Positions 55,054 through 64,000 of a DNA stretch of 64,000 bases are shown in pieces. The stretch covers positions 6,715,902 to 6,779,901 of the forward strand of contig CM055828.1 of the NCBI GenBank assembly GCA_029582265.1. The letters are read 5' to 3'. Source of the stretch: Zoroaster sp. YZ-2022. Lineage: Eukaryota > Echinodermata > Asteroidea > Forcipulatida > Zoroasteridae. The translations under genes were made by a program, and so were the position numbers. The notes beneath the pieces were generated by a model that saw nothing but the letters and a program-made list of their open reading frames with translations, had not been told where the DNA came from and did no database searches. How positions within the stretch are numbered: position 1 is the stretch's first letter; each line of letters begins with the position of its first letter.

Positions 55054-56202
55054 TAGTCGTGATCGTCAGAAACGGATTCGTGGTCGAATACATGTATTCG
55101 AATACATGTATTCGAATAAAGTTAAAGCGAAGGTACAACATTGGTAATAACCCTATTACAGTATTTCCGAATAATTATCCAAACGCTACATTGATGTTGG
55201 TAAAGGTAGCCTCCCAATTATTCTGAACAATTAATTTGTCTGAAGTGCTGTCATTTCAGTATAGAAACCACGAAAAAAGTGCACATTGTTTTGTAAAACG
55301 TCGCCAGACAGCGAGTGTTTTCTGTAATTAGTAGGAATGTTTTGTACATCAATGCTGCACCGATAAGCCTTATCGCTAATAGCACGCAACTGCCGTAAAG
55401 CATACAGGGATACAAAAAGGGGCATCTGTTTGGCTCAGCTTTTGTGACGTCTATAATATTTTGTTTGTCCGCGCAGCACGCAGTGGCGCTGTTGCGCCCA
55501 CAGACATCCCACAATTCCTTGCAGCTGCTATTAGCGATAAGGCTTATGAAAATTCGATTCCGGTCTAAACAATAATTGCATCTAAGAACTGTTATTTACC
55601 GATTCTTTGTTCGATTATTTTGTTAAATGACTCATATGAAAGTAATTTACTTTCTTTATACAAAGAAAATATCAGTGTCCTCGTAAGTGTCCAAATTGAC
55701 GGTTTACATGAGGAATTCACACAGAATAGGGAATATCAAAGTAACACAATATTGTCTGAATACTTTGGCCTATAGTATTGTTCCTTCCTCCATGTTTGTG
55801 TCAAGTTGATACACGTAGCAATCATCATGGGAAATTATTTCTGCTGAAGGGTTGTCATCTATAGGGAAATCAGTTCCGCCGTACGTGAACACATAATGTG
55901 ATGACATTTTCACAGGTTATTTTTATGACATTTTCTTTGAAAACTAGAGGGTTGACATGAAGGAAATAATAATGTCGTACCTTGTACTGGCACAATTGAT
56001 TTATAGTGTAATTTTTGTTTTCGGTTTTGTGAAAAGAATTTAATAACCGTAATTTCCATCTAGGATTATTGAAAACTTATAGAAAAACAGTTCTTGTTTG
56101 ATCCACTGAGAGTTTGTTTTTGTTCGTTTGTATCAGTCGGGATTCCTATAACGCTATGTATAATCATGGAGGACTCGGCGAAGGACCACAGGGAATATTT
56201 GG
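55054..56202. other. Intergenic, no gene seen
   Basis: It has ATACATGTATTCGA repeats at 55087-55117 and an ACAACATTGGT-family fragment at 55128. Otherwise it is plain AT-rich sequence. Confidence 0.45.
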
Positions 56203-56417
56203 AAAGGGTAATATCGTTACAATCAACATGGAATCGGAATGCTAGCTTTAGATTAACCCAGTGACTGAAAATAATACCCCCATGATAAGGTCATGTTACC
56301 ATTGCTGCTGCATAAATGAGCCAGTAATTTTCAATCAATGTGTTCTTAAACTAGGATACCGATTCCATGCCCTGTTGAAAGTCCGCTGCTCTAATCGTGA
56401 CGACATTATACCTTTAA
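56203..56417. mobile_element. TTAA MITE, copy 4
   Basis: It keeps CCGATTCCATGCCCTGTTGA, CGTGACGACATTATACC and a right TTTAA. The left end is decayed. Same family as 4205-4422. Confidence 0.7.
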
Positions 56418-56954
56418 AGGTGTATAGGCCCCCTATTTCCGGACATTTTTGTTTTCATTGGAACATTGATAATTTCCTTATAGAAAAGAAAATAAATACT
56501 TTGAAATGAGAGTTCACAAAAAAGTTGTCAGAAGCTTAGTTTTTTGAGAAAATGCCAAAAATTGTCGTTAAAATAGAAAAAAAACTAAACAAAACAAAAA
56601 AACTAAAAACAAAAAACAAAAAAACGGGCGATACCTGTGGGTTAAAGATTCTTGCCCTAACCCACCCGATCACACGTACACATGCACGAACTTCACGGTC
56701 CTGTAAGAAATTGGGTAATTGTATAAACCTTTCACCTTGTATTAGGGCCGGGCCTGTTTGTCCCATGTCCCATGTCCCGTGTAATGCGAATAAAATAATC
56801 ATTCAATTAAGGCCTAAATATATACGAACATACAAATGTATAGTCATTAATTTGTGTGCCATATTAGTTCTATTGTCTTTAAAAAGTTCCACTTTCGACC
56901 AAAAAAACCCCTGTTCCCTTCCCCGGGACGCAAACCATTGTTCTTGAAGATCAT

Positions 56955-57316
56955 GGGGTTTGTGGCCGAGCGGTCTAGCTTACCGGATTCAAGTTCTGGT
57001 GTTAGCAACATAATGTGGGTTCGAATCACGGCTGTGACACTTGTGTCCTTGAGCAAGACACTTAATCATAATTGCTTCTCTCCACCCAGGGGTTAAATGG
57101 GTACCTGTGAAGGCAGAGTTGGTTTGCTCTATATGCGCTAGAAATGGCAGCAATTGAGCTGTATACTCCCCAGGGAGCTGAGATGGTTTCAGGAATGATT
57201 TATGAGCCTTATGAGCCTTATGAGCAGGGATAATAATATAATGCGCCTTGAGCACCACTTAGTTGGTGGATACGTGCGCTATATAAATCCACACATTATT
57301 ATTATTATTATTATTG
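56955..57316 (+). mobile_element. SINE, full length, tRNA-Leu-like head
   Basis: GTGGCCGAGCGGTCTAGC, TTCAAGTTCTGG (one base off the CAA arm), GGTTCGAATC, the body with two extra TTATGAGCC units, and an (ATT)n tail. Intergenic. Confidence 0.92.
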
Positions 57317-58060
57317 TGAGCACGACGATGAGTTTTGCCAAGCGTGTCTCGCAGATCTCAAAACCGTCCCCAGACTAAGAGGGCGCTATCGATTACTATA
57401 GCAACACACATACGCCTAGCGCCGGAGCTAGCTGATATACGTGCGCGTGCACAGTACACATGCAGTAATAATGTCATACAAATTACAAGGCTGTGTTTTG
57501 TTAAGGAAACAGTAATTTTTACGCTAATTATATTCGTTTAGATGTATCTTACATAGACGACATTTCTACAGAGGTTCATCAACAGCTAAAGTCATTGCCC
57601 TAGATTTTAAACTGGTGTTTAGGTAAGTATTTTGATTGGAAAGTTGTCGTGGACATGGGCCTTATTTGTAAATCATAAAACGCACTTGGCTTTTTTTTTT
57701 ATACAGGTAGGTGACCTGACCGAGTTTACTGAGGGTGCCATAACTTAATTAATTTATTCATAATAATAATAAATAAATGAATTAAGTCATTTTAAAGAAA
57801 CTGTTCCAATATAGGTAGCGATGTCAAACAATCGATGCAAATCACAATCCCTATTCTGCCACTGTACAAAAATACAATTTAGGCTAACACAAATCTGTCA
57901 ATATTTAGGCCTACTTACATGACTTAGTTACATGACTAGTTACCTGTTGCATTAAAATTAAATTTTGTTCTATTGTGCAAACAAATAACACGTACACTTC
58001 ACTTGGTGGATTATTTTTATTTCAAAGAAAACTTCTCAATAATGTTGTCATAGGCCCTAA
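57317..58060. other. Intergenic, no gene seen
   Basis: A short frame at 57335-57541 shows no domain. Nothing else is recognised. Confidence 0.4.
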
Positions 58061-59724
58061 TACATAAAACACTTACAACTTATCACCAAAAATATTGCCC
58101 CCCCATTGACTTTTTACATATCCTCGTACGTAAGCGTATCCTCAATTTACCCTAAATGACGCACCTAAGGTTATATAATCAACTGGACGGTAACTTACAA
58201 ATGAAATTAGCAGTTTGGTGTTTCAGTTTGTTTCAGTGAAGGATTCTCTTGTAAAATGCTGAATTTCAATGCATGATCATACGCGTGGACGTCTTGAGCG
58301 CCGTTTTTTGAGACGCACAGAATTGTGGTCATCAGAAAATTGATGTTGGTATAATGACTCACCCCAAACTGTTAAAGTTGATGGGGGCACAGAAAATGTA
58401 CCCAAAAAGAAAAACAGTTGAAATCATGTTTCATCTTATTCCAGATGGTTGTAAAATTGTTTTTAAACATGAAAATAAAACTATTGTTTTCGATTTTTAA
58501 AATAAAATGGTATAATTTGGAGAAGCTCTCAAAACTTTTAATCAATATTCTTGAAAGACCAATAAAATGGAAGGTGGTTAAATTTCTTGCAAAAAGTACT
58601 TTAAAACTTTGAAATGTGTAAAATTGCTGTTAACATTTTGTCAAATAAAAGATTTCTTTTCATAACCATGATATTAATGTTTCATTTCTCCAATAATTTT
58701 CCACTACCATCGAAATAAACACCAACTAATTAAGTAGTCTTCGTTCGCTTCTTCTATAAGGAATGTGTCCAATTTGAGGATCAGTATTTCTTTAAAAATC
58801 ATTGCAAATGCAAAGGATTCATATATTTTGGTTTCCACAGGCAACAGCTTGTTGACATAGAACAATAAAATCACAGATGTTCGTGAAAAAAATTGAGGTC
58901 ATGTAAATCTCTTACTATTTGTATCTAGTAAAATCAGTGGTTAAACAACTTTTTCCACTTTCACAAGCACTAACTTTCCAGTAAATCATACAATTTCACT
59001 ATAATTTTTATTTCTGTAACAAGCACGACTTAGATAAGTTTATGCAACCAGTAATACGCCATAGTTTTGTAAGTTTTCCGAGAAATGCTAAGCCAAAGGT
59101 AGGTGCGTCATATCACGAGTGCGGCGAATTACGTACATGGACGATACTCATTTTTTCCCAAGGTGCGAGGTTGTTTTTCAAGTCATACGCCCAAAAATAA
59201 TGTTATTATTACTTTTCCGCATACAACATAGCAGTGGCAGAGATTTTTGAAAAGTTGGCACAACTAATTAGCGTTAATATTTAAATCATATGTGACATCC
59301 CCTAACTGGCCTAAGGCCCCCAAAAAAGTCTCCGGTCTCCGCGCGCGTCGCCTCGGACCTGTGTATCAGCATTTTTAATTTTCTTTTTTTTTGCTATGAA
59401 ACAATGTCCAATTGCAGCCAAAATTGCTGGATCAATTGGAATTCTGCTGTGCTGAATGACTTTTTCACATCTTAGCCACCATACTTTGTACATGGGAAAT
59501 TTGGTCCCCTGCGTATACAATATATCACATATTTCCCTGTTGGCAAAAAAAAGATGGCCGAAAAAAAAAAAAAGTGCCTCACTGCACCGATTTTGAAGCT
59601 GACCGATGACCAGAAACCGGAGACCTTTTTTTTGGGCCTAATATAGGCCTAGTAATAAATTGATAATACCATTTTCTTCCCAGTATCCAGATTTGAGGCT
59701 GATCTAATATAGTTAGATAGGAGG

Positions 59725-59802
59725 ATGTCTGCACATCATTGGGAAGCCCTAAGAAAGCAGAATGTGATTGACAGGAAGCATAAAATGGAGTTGGATAAAC
59801 AG
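59725..59802 (+). CDS. Small helical protein exon 1 (start)
   Basis: It encodes MSAHHWEALRKQNVIDRKHK and MELDKQ, followed by a GTATGA donor. The upstream acceptor TTCTTCCCAG at 59683 means the exon begins as 5' UTR. Confidence 0.6.
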
Positions 59803-62800
59803 GTATGAAAAGGGATGGACATAGATTGTCTGAAGTAGTGCTGTGGACCCACGGGTATCCAGCCGCCGTAATAAGCCTTAACGGAATTGCTGTGCCCATG
59901 CGTATTGACTTGAAAAACAACCTCGCACCTTGGGAAAAAATGAGTACCCTTGCGTACGAGGATATGTAAAAAGTCAATGGCGGTGATAAGTTTTTATGCC
60001 TTAGAGCCTATAATAATAATAATAATAATGTGGACTTATATAGCGCACGTATCCACCAAACTGGTGCTCAAGGCGCATTACATTATTACCCCTGCTCATC
60101 AGGCTCATAAATCATTCCTGAAACCATCTCAGCTCCCTGGGGAGTATACAGCTCAATTGCTGCCATTACAGCGCATATAGGCCTAATCAAACACAACAAC
60201 CAACTCTGCCCTCACAGGTACCCATTTACCCCTGGGTGGAGAGAAGCAATGATGGTAAAGTGTCTTGCTCAAGGACACGAGCACCATGGTCGCAGTTGGG
60301 ATTCGAACCCACATTCTGACGACTCGGCTATCAGAACACAAATCCGATGCACTAAACCGCTCGACCATGGCACTCTATCGCAACATTATGGAGAATTTTT
60401 CTTTGAAATTGATATCATAAACAGAATACTTTACTTATTATTATATCTGACCAATTTCAAAGAAAATATCTCTGTAATGTTGTCATAATACGTAAAAAAC
60501 TTATAACTTATGAAATCTTCCCCCCAGTGACTTTTTACATATTCCTTGTATGCAAGGGTATTCATTTTTTTCCAAGGCGCGAGGTTGTTTTCAAGTTATG
60601 GTCCGATTCCTGGGTACCCTAAAAAAGTGGGGACAAAGCCAAATATTAAAAAAAAAAGAAAACTAAAAATGCTGAAGTGTAGGTCTGAGGCGACGCGCGC
60701 AGAGACCAGAAAGGAGTTTTTTCGGGGGCCTAAATAAAGGCTATCAGCCTATGTAATTATACAGAGATTTTTTTTCTTGCCTTGAAAAATGTCCACAAAC
60801 TGTCGGATACTCGGTACTTTTTTTAATAATTATCCATTTATGTACAATGGATTTCAATATTTGTTTTTCTTAGGAGAAGTTAAAGAAATTAATGGAACAG
60901 AATGAGAAGGAACTACAAGAAAGCAGAGCGAGGCAGGGCTCCAGTTACGAGAGACAACTTAGGAAACTTCAGGGTCAGAATACGGCGCGATGTGCTCGGG
61001 GCGAATACCATCACAACAGAGACAAGGAGAGACGGCAGGAATACTACAAAGCCACAGCGGAGAGTCACAGCGCTCAGACGCGCCTACGATACAATGTAAG
61101 TGTCAGTGGGAAAGTTGGGAGACACTAGGTGGCAGCAGATCCCTTTTCCCAATATATTGTCTCGTTAACGACACAACGTAATTATACTTGAGTTCTTGCG
61201 GGTGACACCATGTAATGGTCTCTTCTTGGAAGAAGTGATGGCTCTGAGAAGAGCTGGTTGGTTTGTTCTCAATGTTTCAATGAAAGAACTGAAGTATCTA
61301 TCTCCACCATGCAAAGCCTCAAATCCTACAACAATGTAATTAGCTGTAAGTTTCACAAGTTAGTTGTTTCGTATATGTATCTTCGTTCACATAATCAGTT
61401 TACTAATGGAATATTTTTCTTGTAATACATATTCATAAATGCCCAATACAGTTGAGACAATCTGATTGGACAAAACGTAATCATGTGGGGATGTATTAAC
61501 TGATGGTATAGACTGGCTTATCAAAATCAGAGCAGCGTGTGTGCGCCAGCTGTTCACCAGCTGTTTTGTGCGATGCGCGATGCGGATTTCAACCAATCAG
61601 AGTGACGAAAATTGGCATCATGCGCCTGACTCATGTACATTGGAAGTGTTTCGTGTGTCCCCAAAACGTGAATTCGCCCATTTCTATTTGGCTTTATTCA
61701 ACAAAAATTACATTTTTTGACATTTTGAAAACGAAATCGATACAGGCATTTATGAATGGGAATAACAGTTTGAAGCTTGGTCTTTACCGCAGGTTAATGA
61801 CCGGCTTTGGGTGTGGTCACGGCCGATAAGGACCTCGCCGAATCGGTTGTGACCACACCCAAAACCGGTCGTTAACCTGCGGTAAAGACCGCACAACAAA
61901 CTGTTATTTCCTTAGTGAAAAGGAGGGGGGGTGGAGACAGGGGAGTTGACTTGGTTTTGAAATTTCGAACACTAATTACAGTGTTTGCTATTACTAACTC
62001 ATGGAGTGTCGTGGCCGAGCGGTCTAGCTTACCGGACTCAAGTTCTGGTGTTAGCAGCAGAATGTGGGTTCGAATCCCGGCCGTGACACTTGTGTCCTTG
62101 AGCAAGACACTTAACCATAATTGCTTCTCTCCACCCAGGGGTTAAATGGGTACCTGTGAGGGCAGAGTTGGTTGATTAGCCCTATATGCGCTGTAATGGC
62201 AGCAATTGAGCTGTATACTCCCCAGGGAGCTGAGATGGTTTCAGGAATGATTTATGAGCCTTATGAGCCTTATGAGCCTTATGAGCAGGGGTAATAATAT
62301 GCGCCTTGAGCACCACTTAGTTGGTGGATACGTGCGCTATATTAATCCACACATTATTATTATTATTATACATGAACTAGCACCTTCTCTAATTGGTCAA
62401 ACAGTCATGATGTGTTCAGCTTTTCCATTAACTACGGATATGTCTAGTACAGCGAAAATTTACAATCAAACTTAACAATTCCACAGCACGGCACACATTC
62501 ATACACAAGTTCGGGCAAAGCCTTGGAAGTAGTTTGTCAACGTCAAATAGCTCAACACATTTTGGGATGTTGAGCCGTTGCTCCCATACACTTAGTTTAG
62601 CATCTAAACAAAAACTTGACCACTTATCATGGAAGAGAACAGTGGGTTTGCCCCACTGATCTCTATACTAACTGGATAGGAGATGGGCGCTGATTGGCCT
62701 ATAAAAAGTTGAAGTAACCAGCCGCCATGTTGATTCCCCCAAAAGTCAAATGTCACGTTAGCATACAGACAATAACAATAACAACTGGTCCAGCAACACT

Positions 62801-63154
62801 CATTGTCGCATTGTCGTCGGTCGGGAAGCAGTAAACCTGTCTGACCGTCACGCATGCGCCTTTTTTCTTGGGGGGGACAAAGATGGTGGACAACGAGCTT
62901 CAGCCAATCGGCTTGATCTCCTACCCAGTTACTATAGAGATCAGTGGTTTAACCCAGTGTTTCTGGTTCACATAGCAAGCGCCCGAGCTACAGTGCTTAA
63001 GTATGCTTTTGAGGAATCTTTGGTTTCATTACCAGAAATGTATAATAAAAACATGTTATACTTGAATATTATCTTTTTGAAAACACTTGTCATATATTTG
63101 ATTTTCTATTTTGTGTTTCCATTGCAGGATATCAACTTTGCTCAGCAATGGTAA
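59725..63154 (+). CDS. Small charged helical protein, 108 residues, three exons (whole gene)
   Basis: I do not recognise this gene. Joined exons 59725-59802, 60874-61095 and 63128-63154, all phase 0, give MSAHHWEALRKQNVIDRKHK to NDINFAQQW. It is rich in K, R, E and Q, with helix and coiled-coil character over residues 10-60, no signal peptide and no membrane segment. An in-frame TAG lies 13-15 bases upstream of the ATG, in an exon that starts near 59684 after TTCTTCCCAG, so at least one non-coding 5' exon lies further upstream. Composition and size recall small axonemal or ciliary microtubule-associated proteins, but that is only a guess. AATAAA follows the stop. Confidence 0.6.
60010..60375 (-). 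mobile_element. SINE, full length (intron 1 of the small gene)
   Basis: (ATT)n tail, body, B-box and a GGATTTGTGTTCTGATAG head on the minus strand, opposite to the host gene. Confidence 0.92.
60874..61095 (+). CDS. Small helical protein exon 2
   Basis: 74 codons, EKLKKLMEQNEKELQESRAR to AQTRLRYN, flanked by TTTTTCTTAG and GTAAGT. Good splice sites at both ends and two alternative frames full of shadows; this frame is the only one that joins exons 1 and 3 in phase. Confidence 0.65.
61778..61893. repeat. 116-bp palindrome
   Basis: GTCTTTACCGCAGGTTAATG and CCGG...GGGTGTGGTCAC at the left pair with GTGACCACACCC and GTTAACCTGCGGTAAAGAC at the right. The arm word AACCTGCGGT is shared with the foldback at 46043-46462. 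Confidence 0.9.
62004..62370 (+). mobile_element. SINE, full length, tRNA-Leu(CAA)-like head
   Basis: GTGGCCGAGCGGTCTAGC, then GGACTCAAGTTCTGG, GGTTCGAATCCCGGCC, the body with three TTATGAGCC units, and an (ATT)n tail. It is the least decayed copy in the window, in intron 2 of the small gene. Confidence 0.94.
63128..63154 (+). CDS. Small helical protein exon 3 (stop)
   Basis: After CCATTGCAG it encodes DINFAQQW and TAA. It is short but in phase with exon 2 and followed at 76 bases by AATAAA. Confidence 0.55.
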   Translation, partial: DINFAQQW

Positions 63155-63229
63155 CACACAGCCTTCCCATCAATCAGTGCTTCAAAGGTTCCCTCCACCC
63201 TCCACCTAATCTCTATAATACTTATTCAC

Positions 63230-63235
63230 AATAAA
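63230..63235 (+). promoter_or_regulatory. Polyadenylation signal of the small gene
   Basis: AATAAA in TTCACAATAAATGC, 75 bases beyond the stop codon. Confidence 0.5.
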
Positions 63236-63251
63236 TGCAATATGTATTTTA

Positions 63252-63553
63252 TTAACCCTCCTACAAGTTGATGCACCATTTGAAACCATTTGCTTTTGTG
63301 GTTTTGAATGGTGAAATAACTGTGTACAGTATTGATTCCCCAAATGGTTTTGAATGGTAGGTCAGCTAATACAAAACCTTGTTTGGATACTTCTAAGTGG
63401 TGAATCAATGGACCCTCTATGCATTTAAATGGTAGTAAAGCTTGCTACCAACACTGTTCAAATGGTATCACCATGTGTGTACAAAACCAATGGGCATTTT
63501 GGTAAGTGGAAATTTTGAATGGTTTCAAATGGTCTATCAGTAGGAGGGTTAAT
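63252..63553. mobile_element. TTAACCCTCCTAC element, type 2
   Basis: Ends ATTAACCCTCCTACAAG and CAGTAGGAGGGTTAAT. The interior repeats AATGGTTTTGAATGGT and AAACCATTTG words. Same ends as 53594-53907, different interior. Confidence 0.78.
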
Positions 63554-63833
63554 GTATGCTTAACACAGCTGGTAGATTTTAACTTTTTATTGTATTATTT
63601 AAAGAGGCATTTGATATGACAACATTTAAAGAGAATGCAATCTCAAAACAAGTTGAACGTTTAAAAACTTCCTAGGTGTAAATTTAATGATGGTATCGAG
63701 CAGTCCTTGAAATCTTCCTTAAAGAATTTCTATTTTTTGGTTTGGTTTGGTTTGGTTTGGTTTATGACACAAGGGAAGGTACAACATTGGTAATTACCAG
63801 GTTATCAACTGATTATCTAAAAACTTATTTGGG

Positions 63834-64000
63834 TTAAAGGGACAGTATCGTCACGATCAGAGCAGACTTTCAACAGGGCATGGAATCGGTGTCCTAGTTT
63901 AACTAGATGAACACAGTGACTGATAATTACTGGCTCATTATGCAGCAGCAATGATAATATGACCGAATTCTTATTTTCAATCACTTATCTAAAACTAGCA
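63834..64000. mobile_element. TTAA MITE, copy 5 (cut by the window end)
   Basis: An intact left end, TTAAAGGGACAGTATCGTC, followed by GGGCATGGAATCGG and GCAGCAGCAATGATAATATG. It runs off the window. Confidence 0.8.

Larger units (their letters stand above)
58062..60735. repeat. Nested copies of an unnamed interspersed family
   Basis: GACTTTTTACATATCCTCG with its surroundings lies at about 58107, inverted at 59950-59990, and again direct at 60527. The word AAGGTGCGAGGTTGTTTTTC lies at 59160, inverted at 59910, and diverged at 60575. A GGTCTCCGCGCGCGTCGCC segment at 59333 is inverted at 60690. So pieces of one element occur in both orientations around the first exon of the small gene. Confidence 0.65.

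Noticed and set aside
62004..62100. A functional tRNA-Leu gene
   Set aside because: The anticodon arm and B-box are present, but no acceptor stem pairs, and the sequence continues into a repeated SINE body and ATT tail.

Overview
This is animal nuclear DNA. It has spliced genes with GT-AG introns, a high AT content, many inverted-repeat transposon remnants, tRNA-derived SINEs, satellites and microsatellites. The two recognisable genes are bilaterian: a thyroid hormone receptor and an HD-PTP/PTPN23. Together with the repeat style they suggest an invertebrate deuterostome, most likely an echinoderm; a hemichordate or cephalochordate is not excluded. There is nothing bacterial or viral-looking. 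Exon models come from reading splice sites, reading phases and family conservation by eye. They were not computed or checked against transcripts.

Layout: 1-3.9 kb is intergenic, with a 99-bp and a 43-bp satellite. 3931-30870 (minus strand) is a complete PTPN23/HD-PTP gene with 22 coding exons and about 2060 predicted residues: BRO1 domain, V domain, a giant proline/glutamine-rich region in one 3.2-kb exon, then a tyrosine-phosphatase-like domain. All exon phases join without a break. 30871-32984 is a head-to-head (divergent) intergenic promoter region with a DR4-like half-site pair. 32985-50823 (plus strand) is a complete thyroid hormone receptor (NR1A) in 8 coding exons, about 380 residues, with a 10.5-kb first intron. 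50824-59.7 kb is intergenic and full of foldback elements. 59725-63154 (plus strand) is a small three-exon gene for a 108-residue charged helical protein of unknown function. The window ends inside a TTAA-flanked MITE.

PTPN23 is an ESCRT adaptor that sorts ubiquitinated receptors into multivesicular bodies; the receptor is a ligand-controlled transcription factor. I infer no shared pathway. They share a divergent promoter region, so co-regulation is possible, and human THRB and PTPN23 both lie on 3p.

The most unusual features are: three PTPN23 exons (10, 11 and 20) whose edges, with their splice sites, are tandemly duplicated in the neighbouring intron, one of them as a 240-bp-period array of cryptic frame-preserving 72-nt cassettes; phosphatase-inactivating substitutions matching those of the vertebrate protein; Arg-to-Lys changes at two of the three hormone-carboxylate arginines of the receptor; and a dense set of MITE families, several sharing termini but not interiors.
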